Of a stretch of DNA of 64,000 nt, positions 45,219 through 54,792 are shown piece after piece; position 1 is the stretch's first letter, and each line of letters starts with the position of its first letter. The stretch comes from Tenuibacillus multivorans (GTDB lineage: Bacteria > Bacillota > Bacilli > Bacillales > Alkalibacillaceae). The notes below the pieces were generated by a model. That model was not told where the DNA came from and searched no databases. It saw only the letters and a program-made list of their open reading frames with translations. The position numbers and the translations under genes were made by a program. Location of the stretch: the NCBI RefSeq assembly GCF_900103915.1, contig NZ_FNIG01000002.1, positions 328,608 to 392,607 of the forward strand, read 5' to 3'.

Positions 45219-47038
45219 TGAGACTGAGACGTATAACTTCTATATTCTTGGTATGCCTTCTTGTGATACCGACCTTTCTCGTATCCGCAACGACAGGCAG
45301 CTCTTCAGAAGATCAACAACCACAAGGTGACGGGTCTTATACTGAGAAAAATGAAGTCGTCTACGCCACGCTAGATGCGAATGGCGAGCAAGAAGACATG
45401 TACATTGTCAATAATTTTAATATTAAAGAACCTGGTAAAATCGTTGACTATGGACCTTATGATAGTGTCAAAAATTTAACCGATTTAAATGATATAGCAT
45501 TAAATGATCAACAAGTTGAGTTTACGGCAACTGAGGATGAATTTTATTATCAAGGGAATTTAGAAGGTCAGCCTTTACCTTGGGACATAAACGTGTCGTA
45601 TCAATTAAATGGTGAAACTTTACCTCCTGAAGAATTGCTAGGTGAAGATGGAAAGCTAGAGATTCATATTGGGACAAAAGCGAATCAAGATGCCGATTCT
45701 ATCTTTTTCGAAAATTATCTATTACAAATATCAGTTCCTTTAAATGCTGATATCTATCAAAATATTGAAGCAAAGGATGGTATTGTCGCTAATGCTGGTA
45801 AGAATAAGCAAGTGACATTTACAGTTATGCCTGAGAAGGAAGAAGATTTTGTGATTAAAGTCGATGTATCAGACTTCGAAATGGAAAGCATCGAAATTTC
45901 GGCGATGCCATCATCTATGTCCATTGATACGGTCAATGCTGATGGTATGACGAGTGACATGAAGTCCCTATCTGATGCGACGGCAGAGATTAACGATGGT
46001 GTTCGAGAACTGAAACAAGGCATATCAGAATTAAACGATGGAGCCCAGCAATTACAAGATGGCTCTTCGGAATATAAAACGGGAATCAATGAACTTGATC
46101 AAGGCTCCTCAGAACTTATTGATGGCTCTGAATCTATTAAAGCCGCACTCGAAAACATGAGCCAGTCAGTCAGCCCTAATTCTAGCGATATGAATATGGG
46201 GAATCTTACGGAATTACAAGAAGGTCTTACACAGATTGCGGACGGCTTGAAAGAAACAGAAAATGGTTTAACCGATCTTAAAGACCAATATGGAAAGGCT
46301 TATTCGGCATTAGATCAATCGATTAGTGCAATTCCTGGACATGAAATTTCTGAAAAAGATATTCAAGCATTATATGACAGCGATGCAAATTCTCAGGTAA
46401 TCGATCAACTCGTCGAAACCTATCAAGCGGCTCAAACAACTAAAGAGACCTATTCAAATGTGAAAGAAGCTTTCAAAGCTGTCGAGCCAACCTTAGAAGG
46501 CGTTATAAGCTCACTTCAAGACATGAGAACGAACCTAGAGACGATGGCTGATGAACTCGATCAAAGCCTCGACAATACGAACATGGATGAATCGATGAAA
46601 CAATTACAAGAGGGCTTACAAACGCTATCAAACCAGTATCAAGACTTCCATTCTGGTTTAGTCGATTATACCGACGGCGTATCTGAATTGTCTAGCTCAT
46701 ACGATGAGTTACATGGCGGCGTTACAGAGCTCTCGGATGGTACTGATGAATTAGAAAATGGTGCGTCAGAGCTTCATGACGGTACTACTAAGCTAGCTGA
46801 ATCAACAGATGAATTACCTGATCAGATGCAAAGCGAAATCGATCAAATGGTCAGTGAATATGATAAATCCGATTTTAAACCTGTTTCATTTGTTTCATCT
46901 AAGAATGAAAAGGTTAACGCCGTACAATTCGTTATAAAAACTGAAAGCATTAAACAAGATGAAGACGAAGAAGAAGCTGAGGAACAGAAAGAAGAGGAAA
47001 AAGGATTCTGGGAAAAATTATTAGACTTGTTTAGATAA
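45215..47038 (+). CDS. YhgE-like secreted coiled-coil partner of the MMPL transporter
   Basis: A 607-aa protein with an N-terminal signal sequence (ITSIFLVCLLVIPTFLVSA). The middle and C-terminal parts carry many copies of an L-x-x-G heptad (ELNDGAQQLQDGSSEY, ELSDGTDELENGASEL), the hallmark of YhgE/Pip-type proteins. The C-terminus is very acidic and ends in an amphipathic WEKLLDLF. Translational overlap with the MMPL gene indicates a joint complex in the envelope. It lacks the C-terminal membrane domain of full YhgE. Confidence 0.75.
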   Translation: MMRLRRITSIFLVCLLVIPTFLVSATTGSSSEDQQPQGDGSYTEKNEVVYATLDANGEQEDMYIVNNFNIKEPGKIVDYGPYDSVKNLTDLNDIALNDQQVEFTATEDEFYYQGNLEGQPLPWDINVSYQLNGETLPPEELLGEDGKLEIHIGTKANQDADSIFFENYLLQISVPLNADIYQNIEAKDGIVANAGKNKQVTFTVMPEKEEDFVIKVDVSDFEMESIEISAMPSSMSIDTVNADGMTSDMKSLSDATAEINDGVRELKQGISELNDGAQQLQDGSSEYKTGINELDQGSSELIDGSESIKAALENMSQSVSPNSSDMNMGNLTELQEGLTQIADGLKETENGLTDLKDQYGKAYSALDQSISAIPGHEISEKDIQALYDSDANSQVIDQLVETYQAAQTTKETYSNVKEAFKAVEPTLEGVISSLQDMRTNLETMADELDQSLDNTNMDESMKQLQEGLQTLSNQYQDFHSGLVDYTDGVSELSSSYDELHGGVTELSDGTDELENGASELHDGTTKLAESTDELPDQMQSEIDQMVSEYDKSDFKPVSFVSSKNEKVNAVQFVIKTESIKQDEDEEEAEEQKEEEKGFWEKLLDLFR

Positions 47039-47048
47039 GATAGATTTT

Positions 47049-47082
47049 ACTCCCATTCGGTGTTAGGCGAATGGGAGTTTTT
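47049..47082 (+). terminator. Terminator of the MMPL operon
   Basis: Perfect 11-bp stem ACTCCCATTCG (47049-47059)/CGAATGGGAGT (47068-47078) followed by T run. Confidence 0.9.
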
Positions 47083-47085
47083 AAA

Positions 47086-47499
47086 TTAGGCTTTATGTTG
47101 ACTGATCTTCTCATTCATTTCCTTTTCTTGCTTTATAAAATACAATCTAGCACCTAGCCAAAACAAACTATAAAACACAATAAACATGCCGATCGCAATC
47201 AAGATTGGCCACACACCAATTGGAACCCAGCCTAAAAATAGGGCTAACGGTAACCATATACCAATGGAAAGTATAAAGTGAATCACCGTATGTTTTAAAG
47301 GACTCCAGCTTTCATTTTCGAAAATAAGCGAGGCAACCCCGAAGAAAACACCAATTAACATGCTACCCAGCATATTTTTCCAAACTTCTGGCACTGTCGC
47401 TTCAAATTCAATTACCATCATAATGGTTAGGGCTACAAATGTTACAATCGCAGCAAAGCCTAAACCGACGATACTTCTTCTCATAGCTTCAAAAAACAT
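47086..47499 (-). CDS. DUF3021 membrane protein
   Basis: A 137-aa protein with four hydrophobic helices (GLGFAAIVTFVALTIMM, MLGSMLIGVFFGVASLIF, THFILSIGIWLPLALF-like, ILIAIGMFIVFYSLFWL). Families with this layout (DUF3021) accompany LytTR regulators in Firmicutes and are thought to act as membrane inhibitors or sensors of the paired regulator. It starts 4 bp after the LytTR gene. Confidence 0.75.
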   Translation of the reverse strand: MFFEAMRRSIVGLGFAAIVTFVALTIMMVIEFEATVPEVWKNMLGSMLIGVFFGVASLIFENESWSPLKHTVIHFILSIGIWLPLALFLGWVPIGVWPILIAIGMFIVFYSLFWLGARLYFIKQEKEMNEKISQHKA

Positions 47500-47503
47500 A
47501 TCT

Positions 47504-47950
47504 TTAACCTCCCATAATTAACTTTTCCTTAATGTCATTCACATACTTTCTCGACACATATTCCTTACTTCCGGATTGAAAAAAGACACACAAATTACCA
47601 TTAAAAGCTAGCTCAAAATATTTAATATGATTTAAGTTTCCGATCACTGATTTAGAAAAGCGATTGAAATCATGCCCACTTAATATCTCTTCTACTTCAT
47701 ACAATTTCATATTCAGTTCAATTGTACGATTATGGATAACGGCTTGAACTTTTCGGTTTTGGGCATAAACGTATTCTATATCATTAGGTGATAGCAGGAT
47801 GGACTTATCTTCCTCCCTCCCAACAATTTTCTTATTGTTATCGCTGTTTAAGCTTTTGACTAATTCTTCAAGCTCATGGGACCATTCCTTGGCATGAATG
47901 GTTACAAATGTTCCATCATATTTTTGATCAATATCGATATTGACTTTCAT
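47504..47950 (-). CDS. LytTR-domain transcription regulator
   Basis: A 148-aa protein. The C-terminal LytTR DNA-binding domain is clear: DIEYVYAQNRKVQAVI, FNRFSKSVIGNLNHIKYFE and YVSRKYVNDIK. There is no receiver domain. Paired with the DUF3021 gene as a stand-alone LytTR two-gene unit; likely autoregulated. Target genes are not evident here. Confidence 0.85.
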   Translation of the reverse strand: MKVNIDIDQKYDGTFVTIHAKEWSHELEELVKSLNSDNNKKIVGREEDKSILLSPNDIEYVYAQNRKVQAVIHNRTIELNMKLYEVEEILSGHDFNRFSKSVIGNLNHIKYFELAFNGNLCVFFQSGSKEYVSRKYVNDIKEKLIMGG

Positions 47951-48187
47951 CGTCCTCCCCCTTTCAATACATACTATATCGGTTTTTGGATTATAAAATA
48001 TTAATTAGCGAATAACCCGCATGATTCCTAGTATTAAATGACTGATTTCAAGTATGAAATGCAATATTCACAGTGAAACACATAAAAAAGGCTATTACAT
48101 TAAAATCCTATTGCCCTTATAATGGATGATATATGTTAACCATTATATAATTTTTGGTCAACATTAAAATAACATTGGAGGAATATT

Positions 48188-48604
48188 ATGTACAAGCTTC
48201 GAGGTCATCATCTGTTTTGCCTTCTAGGCTATCGAGGAATGGGATATTCCCAGGAATACGTGGAAAATATGACACGTATCCATCAGACCCTAAGAGACAA
48301 TCCCATGACTAAAATTCAAGTTGTAAATGGACCAGATCAGTTGTGTGATAAGTATCCTGATTCTGGTAAATACCACTGCCAAGACGATGATATTTATGAA
48401 AGAGATGCTGCTATTTTAGAGAAATTGGGCCTTAGAGTAGGACAAGTTTTGCGTTGGAATGACATAGAGACTCATATCCAGAAGCATGTCGTCCCTAATG
48501 ATATTCAAAGTCTGTGTGAAACTTGTTCCTGGCGTTCGTATGGGGTTTGTGAACAAGGAATTCAAGAGATTCTCGAAGGTAAAGGGGTAAGGGAAATCAA
48601 ATAA
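48188..48604 (+). CDS. DUF1284 protein
   Basis: A 138-aa protein starting YKLRGHHLFCLLGYRG, the hallmark of DUF1284, with further cysteines in DQLCDKYPD, KYHCQDDD and SLCETCSWRSYGVC, so metal or iron-sulfur binding is likely. Function unknown. An inverted repeat ATAATGG/CCATTAT (48119-48146) lies in its leader. AACATTGGAGGA precedes the ATG. A 19-codon fragment of a related gene lies at 49606. Confidence 0.8.
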   Translation: MYKLRGHHLFCLLGYRGMGYSQEYVENMTRIHQTLRDNPMTKIQVVNGPDQLCDKYPDSGKYHCQDDDIYERDAAILEKLGLRVGQVLRWNDIETHIQKHVVPNDIQSLCETCSWRSYGVCEQGIQEILEGKGVREIK

Positions 48605-48967
48605 GTCTATTGTGGGTATGATTTTATATTAAATAAACGCAATGACTGAGAGCTTAATCTAAACTTTGAAATTAAAAGAGCGCTCACTAAAGTATTGAAT
48701 TCCCATCAGGTAAAACTATAACTTTAATTGTGAATGTGTTTTTTAATTTTAACTAACAAAATTTTCTTGATTTTGAGCTATTATGGTTTATAATTAAATA
48801 TCGGAAAAAATTAACAGACAATAGAAAATCAAAAGCTCAGTTAATTTAAGATTGGTCAGTCTAGACCTTAAAAACCATTCTTAAGGAAATCTTAAGAATT
48901 AATTAATGTTTTCTTATAACTTTTTAGATAGAGTGATAATAGTACAGATGCGATGAGGAGATTAATA
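48605..48967. other. Gap with a perfect 9-bp palindromic site
   Basis: ATTCTTAAG (48877-48885) and CTTAAGAAT (48891-48899) form a perfect inverted repeat about 70 bp upstream of the next gene. It could be an operator. No gene is supported in the rest. Confidence 0.45.
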
Positions 48968-49528
48968 ATGGAAGATATAAGGGGATATATCTTGTTAACG
49001 GAAACGGAGACTTTTCTATCGAAACTCATTCAACTCTATACAAAATCTAGATACAATCATGCGTCAATTGCTCTTGAATCAGAGTTGACTGAGGTATATA
49101 GTTTTGGTAGGAAAAAGGCTAACAATCCATTTATTGGTGGTTTTGTTAAGGAGGACTTGAATACAGGATTATTTCATAACGCCGAATGTGAGATCTATAC
49201 CTTTTCCATGACAAGACAGCAAAAACAACAATTAATTTGGAATATCCGACACATTCAAAAACAAAATCAAGTTTATCGTTATAATTTTTTGGGGCTTTTC
49301 GGGGTTTTGTTCAATAAACCAATTAAAAGAAGGCACGCTTACTTTTGTACCCAGTTTGTTTCTTCTATGTTACAAGACAGTCATATTATAGCATTTAGAA
49401 AACCGCTATCACTCATTACCCCCAATGACTTGAAAAATTGTCTTGAATTCCAGCTTGTATATAGGGGTAAACTTAAGGATTATATTAATATGTCCATAAA
49501 TGACGACCAGTCTGACCAATTGGTATGA
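48968..49528 (+). CDS. Permuted NlpC/P60-like papain-fold protein
   Basis: A 186-aa protein of the YiiX/YebB-like permuted papain fold: SRYNHASIALE supplies the His, and AYFCTQFVSSML supplies the Cys with following helix. Such proteins act as amidases or lipid hydrolases in the envelope. The ATG at 48968 is chosen because GAGGAGA lies just upstream. No signal peptide is seen. Confidence 0.65.
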   Translation: MEDIRGYILLTETETFLSKLIQLYTKSRYNHASIALESELTEVYSFGRKKANNPFIGGFVKEDLNTGLFHNAECEIYTFSMTRQQKQQLIWNIRHIQKQNQVYRYNFLGLFGVLFNKPIKRRHAYFCTQFVSSMLQDSHIIAFRKPLSLITPNDLKNCLEFQLVYRGKLKDYINMSINDDQSDQLV

Positions 49529-49605
49529 TAGTTGATTTCTCCTCTTTTAACTGTCTCCCTTCCAACATGATAATGAAACATACCGGATTGATCCTGTGGA
49601 GGAAC

Positions 49606-49662
49606 ATGATGTACAAGCTACGGGGCCATCGTATGTACTGCCTTCTCAGTACCGTGATATGA
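49606..49662 (+). pseudogene. Truncated DUF1284 gene fragment
   Basis: GGAGGAAC precedes ATGATG and the reading MMYKLRGHRMYCLLSTVI, then stop. The first ten codons match the start of the DUF1284 gene at 48188 (YKLRGHHLFCLL). The rest of the gene is absent. Confidence 0.65.
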
Positions 49663-49697
49663 ACTGCGGTGAAATGCTTAGATAAGCATACATAATA

Positions 49698-49961
49698 TTA
49701 GTCATATATTAAAAACGCAATGACTAATAAAGCGACTAAAAAACCAACTCTAAATATTAGTTTATCCTTTTTCGTAGCACCAATCTTATTATCTGCGAAC
49801 TTAAAATATGAAACACAACAAGCATATCCAAACATAGTCAGAACATAACTAGATGTATCTTGCATGACTGAGATGGACCGTAATACGGCTAATCCTATAA
49901 GCAACAGACCTGTATAACCTATGACTAAATACAGATATTTATCTTTTATTTCTTTACTCAC
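49698..49961 (-). CDS. Small membrane protein
   Basis: An 87-aa protein with three hydrophobic segments (LYLVIGYTGLLLIGLAVL, VLTMFGYACCVSYF, VGFLVALLVIAFLIY). The GTG at 49961 has GGAGGGG about 6 nt upstream. Family not recognised. Confidence 0.55.
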   Translation of the reverse strand: MSKEIKDKYLYLVIGYTGLLLIGLAVLRSISVMQDTSSYVLTMFGYACCVSYFKFADNKIGATKKDKLIFRVGFLVALLVIAFLIYD

Positions 49962-50020
49962 TTTTATCCCCTCCACCTTCGCATGTAATCAAAATTTCCT
50001 GAAATGGAATCATGTTAACA

Positions 50021-50419
50021 CTAATTTATTTGCTCTTCCACTTCCCTTACTAACATCCATTCGCCATTAATAAGTTGCCAATTTTCAATTGTAAATAATC
50101 TCGCCAATACTTTGTCATCTTTTTCAATAACTTGTTCAAAAAATACTGCAGCATTCTCATGATCCTTTAAACGAATAACTCTATTAATGAACTTTTTCTT
50201 AGCTCCTAGTAACTGCTCAACAGACTGTTGCATGCCGCTTATCGCTTCTTGTCTATCAAAAATAGTAGGCTTTTCATTTGAGGCTTGGAAAAAGGTAACA
50301 TAGTAATCTTCAGTCATTCTTTCTAAAGAAGAAGTGTCGCCCGAAGACATTGCTTTTCCCCAATCCAAAATATAACCATCGTGCATTTTGGTAAACTTTT
50401 TTAATTGATTATCCAACAT
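50021..50419 (-). CDS. NTF2-like (SnoaL/DUF4440-type) protein
   Basis: A 132-aa protein with the cone-shaped NTF2-like pattern: helix LKKFTKMHDGYILDWGKAMSSGD, then strands ending in ENWQLINGEWMLVREV. Such proteins bind small ligands or act as isomerase-like enzymes. GGAGGG precedes the ATG. The substrate is unknown; it is probably a stand-alone gene. Confidence 0.6.
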   Translation of the reverse strand: MLDNQLKKFTKMHDGYILDWGKAMSSGDTSSLERMTEDYYVTFFQASNEKPTIFDRQEAISGMQQSVEQLLGAKKKFINRVIRLKDHENAAVFFEQVIEKDDKVLARLFTIENWQLINGEWMLVREVEEQIN

Positions 50420-50514
50420 TAATAATCCCTCCTTTTGAACAAAGAATTTTGGTTCGATTATTATGTGTTTTTCCGCCGCTAGATTAAAAGGCAGTTATAA
50501 TCATTGGGTACCCT

Positions 50515-51186
50515 TTAGTTAAAGATTGATATTAATAAATTGTATAAAGAATGGATTACAATTACTGACCAAAGAGAGTCAGTTTTCTTATATATAAATC
50601 CAAATATAATTCCCAAAACAAAAGCTGTTATCATTGAACTTAGAATATAAGGAAGTTCGAATAATCCTTTGTAAAACCAAATCGGGAAATGAATTGACAA
50701 AAAGAGTAATGATGTGATCGTATTTGCCTTCCAAAATTTAAACTTTTCCATAAATTTTCTTAGTAAGAATCCCCTGAAAACAATCTCTTCAATTATTCCA
50801 ACTAATATGATGGTATTGAGCCATTCATTGAACCCAGTATTTATATTGAAAGGTTTATTTAATATCACTAAATACAGAACGACTAAATACGTTACTAAGG
50901 CTAATGAAAACCATCCTGCCCATTTCAGCCCTTTACTAAAATTATGTCGTAACCCTAAATAAGATACAGGATTTCTCTTTTCAATTAGTTGAACTAATAA
51001 AATGACGGGAATAACCCAGATAGTTATTTTAACAAAAGCCGATGTTATTGCTTTTGATAAAGGGGCCATCAAATCTAAGTACTCGATGAGCCATAATTCT
51101 CTGATTGACCATAAAACGAAGAATATAATGAAATATGCCCAAATGTAATTTACATTTACTTTTTTTCCTTTTAAAATTAAAAACAC
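50515..51186 (-). CDS. CPBP-family intramembrane protease
   Basis: A 223-aa protein with six to eight helices. Catalytic-type motifs of the CPBP (Abi/CAAX) family are present: GIIEEIVFRGFLL (EExxxR), LFLSIHFPIWFY and VIVIHSLYNLL with the two conserved histidines. It may process small peptides such as bacteriocin or signal precursors. GTG start; the ribosome binding site is weak. Confidence 0.85.
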   Translation of the reverse strand: MFLILKGKKVNVNYIWAYFIIFFVLWSIRELWLIEYLDLMAPLSKAITSAFVKITIWVIPVILLVQLIEKRNPVSYLGLRHNFSKGLKWAGWFSLALVTYLVVLYLVILNKPFNINTGFNEWLNTIILVGIIEEIVFRGFLLRKFMEKFKFWKANTITSLLFLSIHFPIWFYKGLFELPYILSSMITAFVLGIIFGFIYKKTDSLWSVIVIHSLYNLLISIFN

Positions 51187-51388
51187 CTCATTATTTCTGT
51201 CATAATCCTGCCCCTTTTTCTATGTATAGTTTCAAATCATTTCATTTCCTTTATCAACTAATCTCGTTCAACAAGCTTAGGATTTAATAATTTAATACTA
51301 ACATAATATTCCATAATTAAGTTCGCAATTTTCTAAAACCAACGACAAAAAAATTCATTATTCGAAATATAAGTTCCACTTTTTATAT

Positions 51389-52639
51389 TCATTTTTGTGC
51401 ATAAATAGGCTTTATTTGATCAAATTTTTCTCCAATTCGTTTAAATTTAAGTAAGACTATTGCAGAAATTAAGAGCATACATACTCCAAAAGCCAACGAA
51501 AAATGTGTTGTAAAAAATTCTGGAATAAAGCCCGCTAGAAATGTCCCAAGCATAGTAAATAAACCACTTATAACATAGGTAGCACTTCTTACCCGAGATA
51601 AAAATTCATCTGGCGTAATCCCTTGATGGACAGCTCCCTGAACAACAAATGCCATAGATAATGCCCCATCAAAAAGAATCATTCCCAGGCACATCAGAAT
51701 AAAATTATTTGTTAAAAAAATGATAAATACACCAAGAGACGATATGATCATTAGAGTACTTAGGAGCGTTAACCAATTCATTCTTTTAAACTTGCTTATC
51801 ACCAAAACACCTATTACATTTCCAACTCCCGCACAGGACAACAATATTCCGATAAACGTTTCTGACAGGTTTAAAGAAATTTCTGTATGTAGGATAACGG
51901 TTAAAACGATAAACACAGTTGAAAAACCTAAAGAACAAATGGTTATCGTGCAAATGATTTGTGATGAATTTTGTACAAGATACTTGAGACCACTTTTAGA
52001 TTTACTAATGAATTCATTCATTCTCTCTTTTATATTATTAGAGCTTTGTATTCTATTAGTATCTCCACGATCATGTTTGACTCTTAATATGAAGATCATT
52101 GAAACCAATGAAGATATAGAACACACACCCAGGGTTAGACTCGCCCCTAATTTAGCTAGAACAACTCCAGCTATAGTCGGTCCTATTAAAGTCGATATTG
52201 CGTCTGCACCCTCAACACTTGTATGTGCTTCTAGCAAATTTTCTCTACCTGATACATTTGGGATTAGGACGTTGAATGAAGTTCTAATAATAATAGCTAA
52301 AATTCCTAGTAGAAATAAAGTTAAAGCTATATAAAACTCATTAATTCTATTGATTGTCACTAAAAAAGATAATAAGGATAGGCCGACAGCATATAAAAAG
52401 TGACATATTCCAGATATTTTAACTTTGTCCTTGTTCTCGAGCCAAGTACCAATAGGAATGGAAAACAATACAGTTCCCAATTGTTGGGATAATGCGACCA
52501 ATCCAGTTATTAAGGGTGAATGGGTTAATCCTAAAACGATTAAAGGAATGATAAGTTCTCGAAATCTATCATTTAAAATTCCCACAAAATTTGAGAACCA
52601 CATATTAAAAAAATTCAAGTTATGTACTAATAATTTCAT
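51389..52639 (-). CDS. MFS transporter
   Basis: A 416-aa major facilitator with twelve predicted helices and the cytoplasmic loop motif between helices 2 and 3 (IGTWLENKDKVKIS). It resembles macrolide/drug-efflux-type MFS proteins of Firmicutes. GGGGGA precedes the ATG. Substrate unknown. The neighbouring nucleotidyltransferase suggests antibiotic resistance functions nearby, but no common operon is seen because a terminator lies between. Confidence 0.8.
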   Translation of the reverse strand: MKLLVHNLNFFNMWFSNFVGILNDRFRELIIPLIVLGLTHSPLITGLVALSQQLGTVLFSIPIGTWLENKDKVKISGICHFLYAVGLSLLSFLVTINRINEFYIALTLFLLGILAIIIRTSFNVLIPNVSGRENLLEAHTSVEGADAISTLIGPTIAGVVLAKLGASLTLGVCSISSLVSMIFILRVKHDRGDTNRIQSSNNIKERMNEFISKSKSGLKYLVQNSSQIICTITICSLGFSTVFIVLTVILHTEISLNLSETFIGILLSCAGVGNVIGVLVISKFKRMNWLTLLSTLMIISSLGVFIIFLTNNFILMCLGMILFDGALSMAFVVQGAVHQGITPDEFLSRVRSATYVISGLFTMLGTFLAGFIPEFFTTHFSLAFGVCMLLISAIVLLKFKRIGEKFDQIKPIYAQK

Positions 52640-52740
52640 TTTATCTGTCCCCCATTGCTCAAGAGGTTCTATTAATATAAGAAACCATTATTGAGTATAA
52701 CAATTTGTTTTAATTTTTTGAAATCTCGAACAAAATAAAA

Positions 52741-52761
52741 GACCGACTAATCACGTCGATC
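52741..52761 (-). terminator. Terminator of the nucleotidyltransferase gene
   Basis: GACCGAC (52741-52747) pairs with GTCGATC (52755-52761) with one G-U pair, followed by a U-rich run on the minus strand. Confidence 0.75.
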
Positions 52762-52804
52762 AATAATCAAATAACTATTCATCATAAACCTGGCTGTAAA
52801 AAAA

Positions 52805-53692
52805 TCACCCTTCATTTTTTATGATTTCGCTTTCTTTATAATGCCTTTCAACTAATTGATCGGCATATATATTCGCTTCATGAGGGTATTCAATATTCAA
52901 TGACTGACATACATCTATGGCGATTTCTCTGAATAAACTCATCGTATGTTGAAGTGCATGCCAAATATCTTCTTCTTCATAGTGTGAATATATTCTCTTA
53001 AATGAGTCTACTACATTAGAGTCTGCCCATTCTTCAAAAAAGCGAAAGCCATGCCAAGTATCAAACTCAATTCCATTTCTTAGTTTTGTCTGTGTTTTAA
53101 TGAACAACATTAGTAGATCCTTCATATAAGAATCACATATCGACTTACCGTCTAGGATTTCACCTCTACGAAGTTTTTTCGAGGCTAAAACGGCGTGGTA
53201 CCAAAAGTCGTGAATAACATTATTAATTTCTTTTGTATTTGATAATGCCGTAGCTGTATTAGTCTCATTTTTAGCTGCCTTAAGTATTGAATCTAAAAGG
53301 TTGTCTTTATCAATTAATACCTTAACGCCTTTAGAAAAGACACCAATTGCTTCACGTTGTTTTTCCATTTCTAATATTATTGAGGTAGAGAAAACGTTAA
53401 AGTCAACATCTAATCCCTCTTCAAATAATACCCTTCGTTCAGTCCCTCCACCAACTGCTGAGTTTTCAAGGAATGAAATATAGGGCTTCCCGATTTCATA
53501 AATCCATTTTTCATTAAAAATTAATAATTCAGGATTTTTTGTAAAAATAACTAGATCTAGATCAGACCACTGATCAGCAGGCTTGTCTTTTCTTGCTCTT
53601 GAGCCCACAATTACTGCTGCCCGTATATTTTCATCTTCTTCCGCGTATGTCACAAACCTTTTAACTATCTTTTCATACGTTAAAACAGCCAT
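52805..53692 (-). CDS. Aminoglycoside 6-adenylyltransferase-like protein
   Basis: A 295-aa nucleotidyltransferase of the AadK/AadE (streptomycin 6-adenylyltransferase) family. The catalytic motif VGSRARKDKPADQWSDLDLVIF carries the GSRA(x)11-DLD pattern, and a third aspartate lies in LDVDFNVF. The ATG at 53692 has GGAGG 10 nt upstream. It would adenylate an aminoglycoside, but the substrate is not proven by sequence. Confidence 0.8.
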   Translation of the reverse strand: MAVLTYEKIVKRFVTYAEEDENIRAAVIVGSRARKDKPADQWSDLDLVIFTKNPELLIFNEKWIYEIGKPYISFLENSAVGGGTERRVLFEEGLDVDFNVFSTSIILEMEKQREAIGVFSKGVKVLIDKDNLLDSILKAAKNETNTATALSNTKEINNVIHDFWYHAVLASKKLRRGEILDGKSICDSYMKDLLMLFIKTQTKLRNGIEFDTWHGFRFFEEWADSNVVDSFKRIYSHYEEEDIWHALQHTMSLFREIAIDVCQSLNIEYPHEANIYADQLVERHYKESEIIKNEG

Positions 53693-53749
53693 ACAATTAT
53701 AATCCTCCACTTTATTAATAATATTCTGAATTTGATAATCATAGAAAAA

Positions 53750-53770
53750 GATCGACTATTAATGTCGATC
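53750..53770 (-). terminator. Terminator of the small membrane gene
   Basis: Perfect 7-bp stem GATCGAC (53750-53756)/GTCGATC (53764-53770) followed on the minus strand by five U. Confidence 0.75.
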
Positions 53771-53788
53771 ATAGCATTTTTTCAAACC

Positions 53789-54049
53789 TTACTTGATACT
53801 GTTTTTGGTACTCATAATTTTTTTCGATATAAAATAAGCAATTGTAGCAGAAAGAAAGGCAAATAATAGTGTCAATAAAAAGGGCGCGTAACTACCTTTA
53901 ATAACAACTTCTTGAGATAGATTAGCACTATAATTCCATGCCTCTTCTATATCTGGTGTATACGAATATGTAAGAAACATTCCGGATAAAACTTGAAATA
54001 ATGAAAATAGAAGTATAAAACTAATGGCAAAAAGAAAATATTTTTTCAT
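53789..54049 (-). CDS. Small two-helix membrane protein
   Basis: An 86-aa protein with an N-terminal helix (YFLFAISFILLFSLFQVL), an extracytoplasmic loop and a second helix (FLLTLLFAFLSATIAYFIS). A GGGGGA site precedes the ATG. No family recognised. It lies downstream of the TauE-like gene and may be in its transcript. Confidence 0.5.
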   Translation of the reverse strand: MKKYFLFAISFILLFSLFQVLSGMFLTYSYTPDIEEAWNYSANLSQEVVIKGSYAPFLLTLLFAFLSATIAYFISKKIMSTKNSIK

Positions 54050-54111
54050 TATTATTCCCCCAATTATTTTAATTTTATGTTTTATATCCGAATCAGAAGT
54101 TCAATCATACC

Positions 54112-54792
54112 TCACATATATCCAACCAAGTTATCAAAAAGAAGAAAAATACTTGTACAGCCCAAAAGGATATATATTATGATTAGAAAAATCTTTTGGT
54201 TAAACCACCTGAACACTTTTTGGCCTATAAACAAACCTAGAAATACGATTGGTATGGCGTAAAGACTTGATTCCCATATGATTTTATTAGTACCAGTAAC
54301 GATTATTTGCGTTAAAAGACTGACGAAGTAAATGAATAGATAAAAAGCTAAAGTGGTCGCTCTGATCTTTACCTTCTCAGTTTCAGTTCCGGCAAAGTAA
54401 AGCAATAATGGAGGCCCTGGGACACCAATACTTGTTGTTAAAAGGCCTGATAATCCACCAACCATTAAATCCCGAGATGGTGATGTTTTAATTCTGAAAT
54501 TAAAAATCAATAATAAAGTTAATATTAGAAGGACAGTGCCGACCCCTAATTTAAACGTATCAATGTTTAGAGAAATAAAGATTAGAATACCAAAAGGCAC
54601 ACCAGCTATACTTCCTAAAGTAAATCTTTTTAGATGGTTATAATCAATGTCCTTCTTAATCTTCAAAATGAGTGATATTGAGATAACTAAAGATAAAATA
54701 ATGTTTATTTGTATGGCTTCTTGTGGCAGGAATAACATTAACAAAAATGGTGTTGCCATGATTGAAAAGCCGAAACCTGTACTTGTTTGCAA
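54112..54792 (-). CDS. TauE/SafE-family exporter with damaged or unusual start
   Basis: A membrane protein with seven visible helices and the family pattern near STGFGFSIMATPFLL and GLLTTSIGVPGPPLLLYFAG. TauE/SafE proteins export sulfite or sulfonate-type anions. In the given frame the first usable start is TTG at 54792, which would lack the first helix. The same frame stays open to about 54843 and encodes FWQIALIFICIILVASV, which is the expected first helix, but it has no normal start codon next to the GGAGGA site. Confidence 0.65.
   Translation of the reverse strand: MQTSTGFGFSIMATPFLLMLFLPQEAIQINIILSLVISISLILKIKKDIDYNHLKRFTLGSIAGVPFGILIFISLNIDTFKLGVGTVLLILTLLLIFNFRIKTSPSRDLMVGGLSGLLTTSIGVPGPPLLLYFAGTETEKVKIRATTLAFYLFIYFVSLLTQIIVTGTNKIIWESSLYAIPIVFLGLFIGQKVFRWFNQKIFLIIIYILLGCTSIFLLFDNLVGYM

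Noticed and set aside
51720-52334. 204-codon reading antisense to the MFS gene
   Set aside because: It is the complement of a clear twelve-helix transporter and has no start signal.
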